Shown: positions 9,158 to 19,900, counted from the first letter of the stretch. The stretch: DNA of 64,000 bases from Verrucomicrobiia bacterium (GCA_020439995.1 JAGROY010000140.1:25003-89002); one strand, 5' to 3'. Notes: generated by a model from the sequence alone, not told the origin. Made by a program: numbers and translations.

Positions 9158-9681
9158 AGCCCAGGAGTGATGGGTGGAGGCTCAACTGTGGATGAGGCAG
9201 GAAACTCCCACGCGTTCGTTTCGCTGTCTGTCTCGGCCCTGATGATCAGTTTAAGATCGACCGCCTCCACAGGAATTCCGAGTTCTCTGCGCAGGTCACC
9301 TTGCGGTCGCAATCCGAAGTGGAGGATCTCATTCACTAACCCGCGCGGCAGGCAGGGAGCGTAGGACAAGGCGGCACCGTATACATTCCTTCGATTATAG
9401 GGGCCGCGCAGGAGGTGACCGGTTTTCGGATCAAAGGGCAACACGTTACGGGCTCCATTGACCGTGTAAACCAGCGAGAATTGCGAGCTGAATGTTTCGA
9501 GCATTGCTCCCTGCCCATCCTGAATCTCAGCCACGCAGAAGACTTTGGGACTGGGACTGATTACACTGGCCGCGCCGATGCCTCTAAGCATCTTCGATCC
9601 CGTCATGTAGCCCGTCATCTGCGTGCAGCCGACAATGAAAAGGATCGATGCGAAGATGTTTGATCGAGTGATGGGTGTCAT
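9154..9681 (-). CDS. Unknown small exported protein, middle gene of the hydroxylase operon
   Basis: A 175-residue protein with an N-terminal hydrophobic segment (SNIFASILFIVGC) whose final Cys fits a lipobox, so it is probably a lipoprotein. I recognise no domain. The middle contains VLPFDPKTGHLLRGP and the C-terminus is Pro-rich. Both ends overlap neighbours by four bases (9678-9681 with the fatty acid hydroxylase, 9154-9157 with the HTTM protein), so it is almost certainly translated with them. It may help the two membrane proteins act on a lipid or surface substrate, but that rests on context only. Confidence 0.65.
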   Translation of the reverse strand: MTPITRSNIFASILFIVGCTQMTGYMTGSKMLRGIGAASVISPSPKVFCVAEIQDGQGAMLETFSSQFSLVYTVNGARNVLPFDPKTGHLLRGPYNRRNVYGAALSYAPCLPRGLVNEILHFGLRPQGDLRRELGIPVEAVDLKLIIRAETDSETNAWEFPASSTVEPPPITPGL

Positions 9682-10550
9682 TGTTGTTCAGCGAGGGGGG
9701 AAGTTGCCCGGCTCGTTTGATCAGCAATGCGTTGATGCCTGCTACATGCCCACCGCTTGGAGCAGCCGATACACGTTGGAAGGAACCGCAGTGGCTGCGA
9801 TCCTTCAGCTTCAGCTTTTATCACATTGCGAAACGTGAGCATGTCCTCAATGCGATCTTCCTGTGATGCCGTAAAGCCGCACTCCTCAGGTGCCGTTATG
9901 GGATTCTCATAGGTTCCAAACACCATGTCCCAGATAGGCAGGTCGCTGTAATTGTTCGTGTGGTAGTCCTTTTCATGATGCACCCGATGCGACTCGGGTC
10001 TCTGGAAGAAGTATCCGAACCATCGTGGCGTCCGTATGTTCCAGTGGTAAAAGAATTCCGAAACGGCGGTGAGCGCGGTGATGAGGCTGGCGGACTCAGG
10101 CGAACAACCGAGCAATGGATAGGCGATTGCAGCACTGATGACGGAGTTGACGAAGATTTCGACAGGATGCTTGTAGAACGACATCACGATCTCTATCCGG
10201 CGGGGCGAATGATGAAGTTGATGGCACAACCTCCAGAAAAATGCAGATTCGTGGCGTGCTCGATGCCAGAAGTAGTAAATGAACGTGACGACAATGTAGC
10301 CGACGATCGATGCTGGAACGAAGCTTAAGTGGTCACTGATATGCAGCAATGATACGCCCTGCATCCACCGATCCCAGGTTAGCCCTGCCACGACTACAAT
10401 CGCTAGCTGGATGGCGTTCACCACGGCAACGCGAGCCCACCAGTTGCGAACTACAGGCTGTTCTGAAGCCGGCCAAAGTCTCTCGACTATGAACATTCCG
10501 GTGCCAATGGATGCTATGAGGAAAAATACCATGGACAGAGTGTGGGTCAT
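9678..10550 (-). CDS. Fatty acid hydroxylase / sterol desaturase family protein
   Basis: A 290-residue integral membrane di-iron enzyme. The histidine clusters typical of the family are visible: HRARH, then CHQLHHSP, then HRVHHEKDYHTNNYSDLP, followed by the conserved IWDMVFGTY. These ligate two irons for hydroxylation or desaturation of a lipid substrate. Hydrophobic segments flank the first cluster. It is the first gene of a three-gene operon with four-base overlaps. The promoter region is shared with the divergent lipoprotein gene at 10677 and holds an AATCGAT inverted repeat. The substrate cannot be read from the sequence; a lipid, carotenoid or sterol-like compound is possible. Confidence 0.88.
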   Translation of the reverse strand: MTHTLSMVFFLIASIGTGMFIVERLWPASEQPVVRNWWARVAVVNAIQLAIVVVAGLTWDRWMQGVSLLHISDHLSFVPASIVGYIVVTFIYYFWHRARHESAFFWRLCHQLHHSPRRIEIVMSFYKHPVEIFVNSVISAAIAYPLLGCSPESASLITALTAVSEFFYHWNIRTPRWFGYFFQRPESHRVHHEKDYHTNNYSDLPIWDMVFGTYENPITAPEECGFTASQEDRIEDMLTFRNVIKAEAEGSQPLRFLPTCIGCSKRWACSRHQRIADQTSRATSPLAEQQ

Positions 10551-10612
10551 TCGGCTGTGGCTGCATAATTGATAGTAAAAAACAAAACATTGTTGTGATT
10601 GATGATCTACAC

Positions 10613-10641
10613 AATCGATAGAAAGTGATAGAATATCGATT
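10613..10641. promoter_or_regulatory. Inverted repeat AATCGAT-N15-ATCGATT in a divergent promoter region
   Basis: Two perfect seven-base arms, 22 bases centre to centre (about two helical turns), lie in an AT-rich stretch between the divergent genes starting at 10550 and 10677. This is the geometry of a dimeric regulator site. The cognate regulator is unknown. Confidence 0.35.
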
Positions 10642-10676
10642 ATTACAGGTTCGACGGTCGCGCTAAGCTCGCGGCA

Positions 10677-11447
10677 ATGAAAATCAAAACAAAACCAATT
10701 GTTCGATTACTGTTGCTGATTGCTCTCGGCCACACTGCCATCAGCTGCACTTCCACGAGGCGTCCCCACGGTGGACGCTTTCCCTTTAGTTTGATGGAGA
10801 GCGCTCCCCGTCCTGAACGGATTTTCATCCACTCAAAGGAAACGCTCTCCGCGCCAATGAAGGAGGTCGCCTTCTATGCGCCGGAGGATGACGCGTCGTT
10901 CGATTCTATTCAACTCGAGACCGGTGATGTCATTGGTTTTGTGATGAGCCACCGGGAGGCTGGCGCATATCTGCGACGGGCAAAGTGGCAAAAGGTGCCA
11001 TACGAAATCTTCCGCTTTGGGCACGTCGCCCTCGTTACTCCAGAGCGCACGCTGCTGAGCGTCTGCATGGGGGAACCTGTGACTGCTCATCTCACCCTGG
11101 ATTCCCTCCGCAGCCAATCGTGGTTCGTCTTTCGACCACCCGCAGGAGCTGTGCACCCCGGTCGGTTGGCAGAATTCGTCACCCGGGTCACGGAGAAGGC
11201 ATCCTCGAAAAAGGCCTATGATCTCACGGCTGCGTCCGGCCTGTGGAATGCCAACCCGTTCCCTGAATCACTAGAGGAAATGTCCAGCAAGTATACCTGT
11301 TCAACATTGATTATCGCAGCGCTGAACTACTCCGGCTACAGAGTCGATGCTGTTCACCGGGGCGGCGTGCTCGATATTGTGACGCCTCGCCAAGTGATCG
11401 ACAGCTATGGCATAGTGGTCAGGCTTAGCGAACAGGCGCCGTGGTGA
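10677..11447 (+). CDS. Lipoprotein with permuted NlpC/P60 (YiiX-type) cysteine hydrolase fold
   Basis: A 256-residue protein with a lipoprotein signal (LLLLIALGHTAISC; Cys about 24). The order of motifs fits circularly permuted NlpC/P60 hydrolases: LETGDVIGFVMS, then FGHVALV with the catalytic His, then much later KYTCSTLIIAALNYSG with the catalytic Cys, and TPRQV near the end. Such proteins cleave amide or thioester bonds in peptidoglycan or lipids, or are inactive relatives. Cys and His are both present, so activity is plausible. It is monocistronic and divergent from the hydroxylase operon. Confidence 0.65.
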   Translation: MKIKTKPIVRLLLLIALGHTAISCTSTRRPHGGRFPFSLMESAPRPERIFIHSKETLSAPMKEVAFYAPEDDASFDSIQLETGDVIGFVMSHREAGAYLRRAKWQKVPYEIFRFGHVALVTPERTLLSVCMGEPVTAHLTLDSLRSQSWFVFRPPAGAVHPGRLAEFVTRVTEKASSKKAYDLTAASGLWNANPFPESLEEMSSKYTCSTLIIAALNYSGYRVDAVHRGGVLDIVTPRQVIDSYGIVVRLSEQAPW

Positions 11448-11532
11448 ATGATATTTCGCAATTCCACGGAGGCTTCAACGTGCCCAGCTTGCAACATTGA
11501 CAAACGGATACGAACATTGCCAGCATTTGACG

Positions 11533-14100
11533 ATGATTTCCGTTCCGTGCAAGAATGTTGGGTGTGTAAGAATCGGTGGGCTCCTTCCTTTAATGCTCCT
11601 TGTTTTGAAGATCATCTGTTCCGGGCAGGAAATTGGGGAAACCCCTCTCGTGAACCGGGGGCCCTATATTCAAATGACTACACCACGATCGGCAGTGATC
11701 GTTTGGCGCACCAGTCGTCCCATTACCCCATGGATTGCCATCCGCAACTCACCAAATTCAGCAACGGCACAGACGATCGTCCAGGCGGATCAGATCGTCA
11801 TTCGTGTGTCCAGCGACGTTTCTGCCCCACCTGCTGTGGCCAGGCTTGTTGGTGCCCCCGAGCAGACCTATCAATATGAAGCTCATGTTTCGGGGCTTGC
11901 CCCTGATACTGTATATTTTTACATGATCCTGGACCTGCTCGATCTGGTCGCAGGAGGGGATTCACAGCACTGGTTTCGAACGGCACCGGCGAGTCACTCA
12001 AGCAGGCCTCAGCGGTTTTGGTTCGCCGGGGACACAGGTGATGGCACGCCAGCTCAATTCGCCGGTTACCGGGGGCTCTATCACTTTCTTGAGAATGAGC
12101 CCAGTGCTGAACAACGGGCTCTCGATGGCTACATCCACCTTGGAGACATGGCCTACGGTACGATGGGGCAGGGCCGGGGCGGCACCGACGCCAATTTCTC
12201 GGATAATTTCTTCGGCGTATATGGTGACCTGATGAAACATACGGTGACCTGGACGACGATGGGTAACCACGAGGCCTATGAATCGGATGGGGTGACTGCC
12301 TCCGGCCCTTACTACGATGCATTTGTTCTCCCGGCGCAGGGCGAAGCTGGAGGTATTCCGTCGGGTACGGAGGCGTACTATTCGTTTGATGTGGGTGATG
12401 TCCACTTTGTTTGCCTGGAGAGCAATGATCAGGATCGCACTCCCGATGGAATCATGGCCCAATGGCTGAAATCGGATCTCGAACAAACGAACGCCCGGTG
12501 GCTGGTGGCCTTCTGGCACCATCCCCCCTATACAAAAGGCTCTTACGACAGCGACAACACTGAGTTCAATCCCGACATGGAGGAGCTACGCATGCACATC
12601 ATGCCAATCCTGGAATCTGCTGGTGTTGATCTGGTGCTTTGCGGTCACTCGCATGCCTACGAAAGATCCATGCTGATCGACAGCGCTTACACGACGCCTA
12701 CCACCGCAGTGGAAACCGTGCTGGACGACGGTGACGGTGCCCCCGGGGGAGATGGGGCCTACCGAAAGAACGCAGGCCTTGCGCCTAACAATGGCACCGT
12801 TGCAATTGTCGCCGGACATGGCAGAGGGGCGGAACCCCGCCTGCATTCGTACGGCATCATGGACATTATGCATAAGACGCTTCCTGTAACGGGATCAGTT
12901 CTGGTTGACTTCGACTCGGACACGCTGACGGGGCGCATGCTGGATGAATTTGGAGCGGTGCGTGACTCCTTTACGATTTCAAAATTGCACAAAGTTGAAC
13001 CCGCGTCCATTACACACCCGTGGTCACCCACTGGCGGCCCTAAAATCAAAATAACGAGTGTTTCTGGCGGGAGCGAAGTTGCCATTGATCCGGGCATTTC
13101 GGCTCCGGATGCCGAGATCCGCTACACACTGGACAACTCCGCTCCGGACAGAGATTCGCTGGCGTACACTGCTCCGTTCTTTCTCAGTGGAGAACGTGCC
13201 CATGTCGTAAGCGCAGCAACGATATGGCGGGACGGCGGGCGAATAAGCCCGGCGACTTCCAGAAATATTCTCCTTGCTGCCCTGCCCCCTTTTCGGGTAG
13301 AGCCTTTCGCCACTCAAATCGGTTCGACCGCAGACATATTTGAGGAACTCACCGAGGGCTTTAGTGCATTACGTGAGAGTCTGTTCTTAGGCGAAGGGCA
13401 GCTGACCGCCTTGCGTTTTTCCGAATTTCCGCTCCCTCCAGGTGCGACAATTCTTCACTCCTATCTAAGATTCACGGTGGGTGTTGAGGATGATAGGTTC
13501 GTTGAATTCAATATAGCGGCCGAAAAATCGCTTGATGCCGCAGCCGGAACGAACGGCCCTCCCTCGATTTCGGCCCGTCCTCTAACGGATGCTATGGTGA
13601 AATGGTCGCCTCCAGCCTGGACATGGATCTATGATCCGCATGGTGCCAGCACGCCCGATCTCTCCTCTATTCTGCAGGAAGTTGTAGACCAGCCGGACTG
13701 GGAAGCTGGCAATGCAATTGCCTTTATCATCACTGGACGCGGAACCAGAGAAGCGGCTCGGACACCGTCACCCGAACTCGTGGTGCAATACGATTCTCGT
13801 TCTGTCGTTGAGCTTGCGACCAGCACAGCGATGTTGGAAGCACGCCTCGCGGATTTTGAAAACACACCTGTTGTCGAGTTGAGTTATCGAGCATTTACGC
13901 CAGGCGGCATTGATCACTTTGACTACATTCTTGAGGTGAGTGCTACACTTTCTGGTGGTTGGGAACGGATTCACGTTTCACTTCCTGTTGATACCGTGCA
14001 GGAACTAGGCAGTATGTGGAAAAAGGTCACTGCCCGTATTCCCCTGTCCCAAATCGACTCCTCAAATCGCTATTTCAGGCTGCATCTTCTTCAACGTTGA
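11533..14100 (+). CDS. Secreted purple-acid-phosphatase-like metallophosphoesterase with C-terminal accessory domains
   Basis: About 855 residues with a hydrophobic export segment (GGLLPLMLLVLKIICSG). A fibronectin-like PAP N-terminal domain (about 40-150) precedes the calcineurin-type catalytic domain with GDTGD, HLGDMAYG, GNHEAYE, FWHHPPY and CGHSHAYE, all metal-binding positions of the family. After this, a chitobiase/HEX C-terminal-like beta domain (EIRYTLDNSAPD) and a DNRLRE-like region lead to a last domain resembling verrucomicrobial surface modules. I prefer the ATG at 11533; a TTG at 11497 is also in frame. Likely extracellular phosphate release or a surface-bound phosphodiesterase. 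No phosphate regulon genes are adjacent. Confidence 0.85.
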   Translation: MISVPCKNVGCVRIGGLLPLMLLVLKIICSGQEIGETPLVNRGPYIQMTTPRSAVIVWRTSRPITPWIAIRNSPNSATAQTIVQADQIVIRVSSDVSAPPAVARLVGAPEQTYQYEAHVSGLAPDTVYFYMILDLLDLVAGGDSQHWFRTAPASHSSRPQRFWFAGDTGDGTPAQFAGYRGLYHFLENEPSAEQRALDGYIHLGDMAYGTMGQGRGGTDANFSDNFFGVYGDLMKHTVTWTTMGNHEAYESDGVTASGPYYDAFVLPAQGEAGGIPSGTEAYYSFDVGDVHFVCLESNDQDRTPDGIMAQWLKSDLEQTNARWLVAFWHHPPYTKGSYDSDNTEFNPDMEELRMHIMPILESAGVDLVLCGHSHAYERSMLIDSAYTTPTTAVETVLDDGDGAPGGDGAYRKNAGLAPNNGTVAIVAGHGRGAEPRLHSYGIMDIMHKTLPVTGSVLVDFDSDTLTGRMLDEFGAVRDSFTISKLHKVEPASITHPWSPTGGPKIKITSVSGGSEVAIDPGISAPDAEIRYTLDNSAPDRDSLAYTAPFFLSGERAHVVSAATIWRDGGRISPATSRNILLAALPPFRVEPFATQIGSTADIFEELTEGFSALRESLFLGEGQLTALRFSEFPLPPGATILHSYLRFTVGVEDDRFVEFNIAAEKSLDAAAGTNGPPSISARPLTDAMVKWSPPAWTWIYDPHGASTPDLSSILQEVVDQPDWEAGNAIAFIITGRGTREAARTPSPELVVQYDSRSVVELATSTAMLEARLADFENTPVVELSYRAFTPGGIDHFDYILEVSATLSGGWERIHVSLPVDTVQELGSMWKKVTARIPLSQIDSSNRYFRLHLLQR

Positions 14101-14129
14101 TCGCCATCGGATCGAACCTGACGCGGCAG

Positions 14130-14594
14130 CTACTTTTCTCCACTTCCCTCTGTGTCAGCAGGAGTTGGTTCAGCGGGTTCCGTTACTCTGACTTCGCGTT
14201 CGGGTTTGCCTGCGTATTGATAGGCCATCACGTCCTCCTCGATCTTGACGCTTTCTTTGCGCATGATTTTTCCTTTGGGAAGGAAGAACGGACTGTCGGT
14301 CTCGGTAACTTCGATGACTACGTGCGTCTCCTCCTCCACACGCCAGGTGCCCTTGAACCGGATGCTCGATTGTGTTCCGAACAAACTGATCTTCATCTCA
14401 CAGGCATAGGCACCGCCTTCCTCAAATTTGGCAACTGACTCAATGTCGGCTCCTGCCTGCTTTCCCTTGTAGCTCCACTTGCCAAGAATGTCTTTTTCGA
14501 GTCCAGCACGCGCCGAGGGGAGCGGTATCAGCAAGAGGCATGCGACAGCGAGCACGGCGAGGGGCACGGGCGGTGGAAACGTCGATCTGGACAT
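14130..14594 (-). CDS. Small secreted protein of unknown function
   Basis: About 154 residues from the ATG at 14594, which gives a clean signal peptide (PLAVLAVACLLLIPLPSARA). The mature part (LEKDILGKWSYKGKQAG, then alternating beta-strand-like stretches and FKGTWRVEEETHVVIEV) looks like a small beta-barrel, in the style of lipocalin-like GTW proteins. It ends in a Glu/Pro-rich tail. A longer in-frame start at 14708 would put the signal peptide internally and is unlikely. It follows the membrane-anchored gene at 15171-14647 by 52 bases, so the two may be co-transcribed. Confidence 0.6.
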   Translation of the reverse strand: MSRSTFPPPVPLAVLAVACLLLIPLPSARAGLEKDILGKWSYKGKQAGADIESVAKFEEGGAYACEMKISLFGTQSSIRFKGTWRVEEETHVVIEVTETDSPFFLPKGKIMRKESVKIEEDVMAYQYAGKPEREVRVTEPAEPTPADTEGSGEK

Positions 14595-14646
14595 GAAGCA
14601 ACCATACCGCTGATCAATCCAGCGTAAATGGGGATTATTCGGCGCG

Positions 14647-15171
14647 CTACGAGCCAGGTGGACGGTAGAAGCAGGCTGAGTTTGTGTGGTTGTAGCCCTG
14701 ATCGTCACGCCAGACCGAAAACAACCACTCCTCTCCTACTTGAGGCAAAACAGAGCTATTGCGGGTGCTGATGGTGACTTCGGTGTCGCTCCTATCAAGA
14801 TTCCCCTTCGTCCCTGCCATCAGGCGCGCCTTCCCCAGTTTGACGGAGAGCAGTTCGCGCCGACTGCCTGATCGTGGATTGCTGGTGATGCACTCGTCGA
14901 TTTTACCATACCAAATGGCGACTGGGGCCGCCTGTCCTTTGCTTGTGCCTGAGGCCTGCAGGCGTACCAACTCCTTCGTGTCGCGGTACCAACCAGCTAC
15001 CACCGGGTCTTCCGAAAAGCGGCGATCGGCTTGTACTTGCCGATTCACTCCCTCAAAATAGCAGATTCCAAGAACTACGGCAATCAGAGCCAAGGCTCCC
15101 GCTCCCACTTTCAGCCACAATGGGTTGAGAGTGAATGGTTCAGGAGCTTGTTTCGATTTTCTCGCTGCCAT
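14647..15171 (-). CDS. Single-pass membrane-anchored protein of unknown function
   Basis: A 174-residue protein with a short basic cytoplasmic N-terminus, one transmembrane helix (VGAGALALIAVVLGICYF) and an extracytoplasmic domain of about 120 residues. The extracytoplasmic part has a pair of Cys (DECITS and SACFYRP) that could form a disulfide. No catalytic motif was recognised. Just downstream on the same strand is the small secreted protein at 14594-14130. Confidence 0.6.
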   Translation of the reverse strand: MAARKSKQAPEPFTLNPLWLKVGAGALALIAVVLGICYFEGVNRQVQADRRFSEDPVVAGWYRDTKELVRLQASGTSKGQAAPVAIWYGKIDECITSNPRSGSRRELLSVKLGKARLMAGTKGNLDRSDTEVTISTRNSSVLPQVGEEWLFSVWRDDQGYNHTNSACFYRPPGS

Positions 15172-15425
15172 ATTGAATGCTGTTGCCTTGGGATTGGACT
15201 GTCAGGGCGCACATTCTATTTTAAACTCCTCAAAAAGCAAGAAATCTGAATATTATGATTTGTTTAGAAGTTGCATTGACTTTGATGCGAGAAGCTCTAT
15301 TCCTGATCCGTGAACGTTCGTGCTCGTTTTGAAAGTAGAATCTTGAGAATCGCACCGAATAGTCACTTCGGAACTTGCCAACTGCTGTATAAAGTGGCTA
15401 CCTATTGCTGATAACCAGTCTGTCC

Positions 15426-15932
15426 ATGAAGGTTCTTATTCTGATTCTCGGATTAATGTGCACCGCCACCAGCGGATTGGCAAACGTGTCGCCACAGCAG
15501 TTCCATCGGCTTTACCAGCCGCAGCTGTCATCTCTGGGCAAGTTGGAGGTCACGGGAAAGTGGCACGAGATTCCTTCTGCTCAAGTCGCCCATCCCCGAA
15601 CCTGGGTAGCTCCCTTTCTTCAATCGGGTTCTGAACTCGTCCCCAAGTGCAGCCTTACCTCATCTGCTGGGATAGAGGTGACATCTGTCATGGGGATCGT
15701 GAATCCGTTGATTACGATTCACGTTGCTGACAAGCATTCGCTTGGATCCAGTCTGCCTCGTGTAGCAGTTCTTCAGAGCCTCATTGAATGCATCCAGCTG
15801 AATATGAAAGATGGGGCGTTTATCAATGTGAAGGTTTCGGTAGCGGAGGGAGTTCCGGCTGAGCAGTTTGCCTTGTTCGAAGGTTCTTACACGACCTTGA
15901 AGACCAGAGGCAGAGATCTGTCGGCGAGTTGA
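15426..15932 (+). CDS. Small exported protein of unknown function
   Basis: About 168 residues from the ATG at 15426, with a clear signal peptide (VLILILGLMCTATSGLANV). An earlier in-frame TTG at 15405 adds seven residues and is less likely. The mature protein has two Cys (PKCSLTSS and SLIECIQLN) and ends in a region with amphipathic helix and strands. I do not recognise a family. The 250 bases before it (15172-15425) are AT-rich and hold only a presumptive promoter. The AraC gene converges on it from the other side. Confidence 0.6.
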   Translation: MKVLILILGLMCTATSGLANVSPQQFHRLYQPQLSSLGKLEVTGKWHEIPSAQVAHPRTWVAPFLQSGSELVPKCSLTSSAGIEVTSVMGIVNPLITIHVADKHSLGSSLPRVAVLQSLIECIQLNMKDGAFINVKVSVAEGVPAEQFALFEGSYTTLKTRGRDLSAS

Positions 15933-15977
15933 CGGGTGTTTTTCGAGCTTGTTCCTTGCAAACCGGGACTCTGCCAT

Positions 15978-16868
15978 TCACCGGCCGGTTGTGGCTGAAT
16001 AGCTGCATTTGCGAAAATCCCGGGGGCTGAGTCCACTATTTCTTTTAAAGGCGCGCGACAGCGAGAATGGAGAATCGTAGCCGACTTGATCCGCGATTTG
16101 TTCCAGCGAATAGTCGGTGCGGCGCAGCAGTTCTTTGGTCCTTCCGATACGCAGCCGGGTGAGGATCTCCTGTGGAGTGAGGCCGTACTGGCTGGATACG
16201 ATGCGGCGAAACTGGGCGCTGGACAGTCCCATGCGTCGCGCCATTTCCTCTACACTCCAGTTGTTCGAGATGTTGCCGTTGATCGTCTCCCAAAGGCCAT
16301 CCAACTGCGCTCTCACCAGCCCTTGTTCGGGGTGAGCGAGAGATTCGATTTCACGATCCAGGCAGTGACGAATGATCTCGGCGTAGGCCCGTGATGTCTT
16401 GCGCGATGTCGCAGTATTCATGAGTGATTCCTTAATGAACCACGTCATCGCCGACTCCAACTGCAATGCATAGGTCGAGTGACCGAGTGTGGGTTTATCG
16501 TAGGGAATGGTGCCACTTGCGTGTGCGGCATCGAGATGGAAAAACAGGATCCTCCAGTTGTCGCGGGCGCGGTAGTGTTGCGGGGTTCCTGCGGGAGAAA
16601 TCCACAGATCGCCTGGTTGCAGCGGGTGCGGGGATTGGATGCCCCCACTCAGATCTTCACCTTCCCCAGCCAGGGTGAAAATCACCACGTGAAAGCCGGG
16701 AGTAGAGCGGATGATTTCGTAGGGCTGGACGACGTCGCTAATGCCTGAGAAATTGACCCCGCGTGACGTCAGGGGCTCAGCATAAGATTCCTCGAGCGGC
16801 AGGAATCGCTCCTTGCACTCGCGTGGTATCGTGCACGAATCGGTTATGTTTTTGGGAGAAATGGCCAT
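15978..16868 (-). CDS. AraC-family transcriptional regulator
   Basis: A 296-residue regulator. The N-terminal half is cupin-like sugar-sensing type (PGFHVVIFTLAGEGE, PGDLWISPAGTPQHY). The C-terminal 100 residues carry the two helix-turn-helix motifs: SVEEMARRMGLSSAQFRRI and EQIADQVGYDSPFSLSRAFK, ending in GLSPRDFRK, which is the classic AraC signature. It is divergent from the PSD1-DUF1501 operon beginning at 16937, with 68 bases between, so it most likely controls that operon and itself. Confidence 0.9.
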   Translation of the reverse strand: MAISPKNITDSCTIPRECKERFLPLEESYAEPLTSRGVNFSGISDVVQPYEIIRSTPGFHVVIFTLAGEGEDLSGGIQSPHPLQPGDLWISPAGTPQHYRARDNWRILFFHLDAAHASGTIPYDKPTLGHSTYALQLESAMTWFIKESLMNTATSRKTSRAYAEIIRHCLDREIESLAHPEQGLVRAQLDGLWETINGNISNNWSVEEMARRMGLSSAQFRRIVSSQYGLTPQEILTRLRIGRTKELLRRTDYSLEQIADQVGYDSPFSLSRAFKRNSGLSPRDFRKCSYSATTGR

Positions 16869-16936
16869 GGAAAATGGGACGTGATACGATACTGTCTGTT
16901 AGATTCAGGTATATACGAAGCGTTCCTAATTCCGCA

Positions 16937-19900
16937 ATGAAGCATTCCCTCCAACGGTTCTCCAGCCTCCGGTTCTTCTGTGTTTTCCGGGCGTCTTTGG
17001 TTCTATCAGCAGCGGCAATTCCGTGTGCGAACGGCGAGGTCGTTCACCCTGAGTTCTCTACTGAGCAGGTCGCTTTTTTTGAGAGCAATGTCAGGCCGTT
17101 ACTGGATGCAAACTGCGTCCGTTGTCATGGCGGCAAAGGTTCCAATGGCGAAGTGAAAGTGCGCTCTGGCTTGCAGATGATCAGTCGCAAGGGAATTCTT
17201 CTCGGTGGCGATCACGGCTCAGCATTTGATGCAGCCAATCCCGGTGCAAGCCTGCTGCTGGAAATGGTGTCCTACAAAGATGAGCACCACGAGATGCCGC
17301 CGACGGGAAAGCTTGAGCCAGCGGAACTTGCAGTGCTTGAGCAGTGGGTCGAGATGGGGATGCCGTGGACTGCAGACGACATTGATCTGCTCGTCGAGGT
17401 GCCGCACGAAGACTCAGACAATACCACCATCAACGACAAAACCCGGGCGTTCTGGTCGAACAAACCGGTCGTGAAGCCAGAGCCGCCAAAGGTCGATGAT
17501 CCCGAATGGCAGAAGCATCCCGTCGACGCTTTTATCTATGCACAGCTCGCCGAGAGAGGACTAAAGCCAAACGGCAAGGCGTCGAAGGAGACATTGATTC
17601 GCAGGGCCTACTACAATCTCACCGGATTGCCGCCCACTCCGGAAGCGGTGAGCGCTTTCGTAAACGATTCCTCGCCGGACGCCTGGCCAAAACTGGTGGA
17701 TTCACTGCTGGATTCGCCCCATTACGGTGAGCACTGGGCGCGGCACTGGCTGGATGTGGTGCGCTATGCGGAATCGAACGGATTCGAACGTGACTCAACC
17801 AAGGAGCACATCTGGCGCTACAGGGACTATGTCGTGAGTGCCTTCAACTCGGATAAGCCGTACGATCAGTTCATCAAGGAGCAGCTTGCCGGGGATGAAC
17901 TTGAGAATCCAACACCGGAATCGATCATTGCAACGGGTTATCACCGGCTGATGCAGTGGGACGACGAGCCCGCGGATCGCGAGCAGCACGTTTACGATGT
18001 TCTCGATGATAATGTCAGAGTCACCAGTGAAGGGATGCTGGCGATGACTCTCGGCTGTGCCCGCTGTCATGACCACAAGGGAGATCCCATCTCCCAGAAA
18101 GACTACTACAACTTCATGGCGTTCTTCAAGGGGGTAACGCAGCATTCAAATAGAGATTCCATTCAGGCGGTTGACCTTCCTGCCGAAGACGAAATCGTAG
18201 AGGCCAGGATCCGAGCGAGAGAGGATGAACTGAACAACTTGAGGAAAACTGCTGAGCGGTTGCGTTCGGAAATTCGCGAGGAATTCATAAAGGCGGATCC
18301 AAGTTTGAAGGATCAGCTGTCGGGGGAATTGGACGCCGTTCTGGTATCAGATGCGCGCGGGCCTGGGCAGATCTGGCGCTACACGACTGCGCGTCCTGCC
18401 GATGACTGGTCAGCTGTCGGTTTCCGGCCACAGAGCGACTGGAAATCGGGCAAGGTGGGGATCGGCAGCGGAGTGAAAGACCGATCGATCTCCACGAAAC
18501 TGGACTTTGACGAGCTGTGGATGCAGACGACCTTCTCGCTGACGGAAGTGCCCGGCAGGTTGCAGCTTTCGGCTGCCCATTCGGGTGCGGTCGAGGTTTA
18601 TCTTAATGGACAGTTGATCAAAAAGTTGAGCGGCCGTTCAGCGGAATATCAAACGGAGTCGTTGGGTAAGGAGGCTCTCGGTGCGTTGCAAACGGGGCGC
18701 AACGTGGTGTCAGTGCATATTAAGAATGCGGCCGACAATCCTTACATTGATCTAGGCTTACGCGTGTCGGAGAGCGAAGCCCGGCTTGCTGAGTTGATCG
18801 ACCAGCGCGGAGAAGATCTGCCGAACTCGAATAGGATCCGGCGACTGAATGGCACTCTTGAGCGATTGGAGCAGTTGAGCGCTGAGCCCATTCCTACGGG
18901 AGTGATGGCAATGACGGTGCAGGAGCGTGGTTCGGATCCCGGTGATCTCTTTGTCCACATTCGCGGAAGCGTGCACGCTCCAGGTGACAAGGTTGCGCCT
19001 GGGGTGCCCCAGATCCTTGATGAAGGAAAGGTGATCGAAGTGCCGACGCCGCCGGAGGGCGCAAAGACCAGTGGACGTCGACGCATTCTTGCTGACTGGA
19101 TCGCTCAGCCGGACAATCGCCGTACATCCAGAGTGATGATGAATCGCCTGTGGCAGCATCATTTTGGCCGCGGAATCTGCGCGACTCCCAGCGACTTCGG
19201 ATACCTCGGCGAACTGCCCACGCATCCAGAGCTGCTCGACTGGCTCGCGCGCACATTCACGGACAAGGGTTGGAAGATCAAAGAAATGCAGCGCATCGTG
19301 ATGAATTCGCTGACGTATCAGATGGCATCGACCGGTAATCCTGCTGCACTGGAGAAAGATCCGGCGAACCAACTTTTCTGGAAGTTCCCGATGCGTCGAC
19401 TTACTGCCGAGGAACTGCGCGACTCCATGATCGCCGTGACAGGAAAACTGAACGAGAAGGTGGGGGGCAAGAGTTTCTTTCCCGTGCTCGATGAGGAGGT
19501 GCTGGCGACCTCGTCGACCAAGGATGGCAAGTGGGCATCATCGCCTGCCGATGAGCTCGAGCGCCGCAGTATCTACATTCATATCAAGCGATCGCTCAAG
19601 CCGCCGGAGCTGGAGACGTTTGACTTTGCCGATACCGACAGCCCGTGCGCCGCTCGCTTTGTCACCACCGTTCCCACTCAGGCACTGGCGATGCTCAACA
19701 GCCGCAATGTGAATGATCAGGCGGAAAAACTCGCCGACCGACTGCGTGAGGAAGTGAAGGACGGAGTCGAGGCGCAAGTGCGGCGAGCTCTGGAATTGAC
19801 CCTTACCCGTACCATTGATGACGCCGAGGTGACTCGCGGATTGCAGTTGATTGATGAGTTGCAGAACAAACACTCGCTGAGCGCGGACGACGCATTCGAG

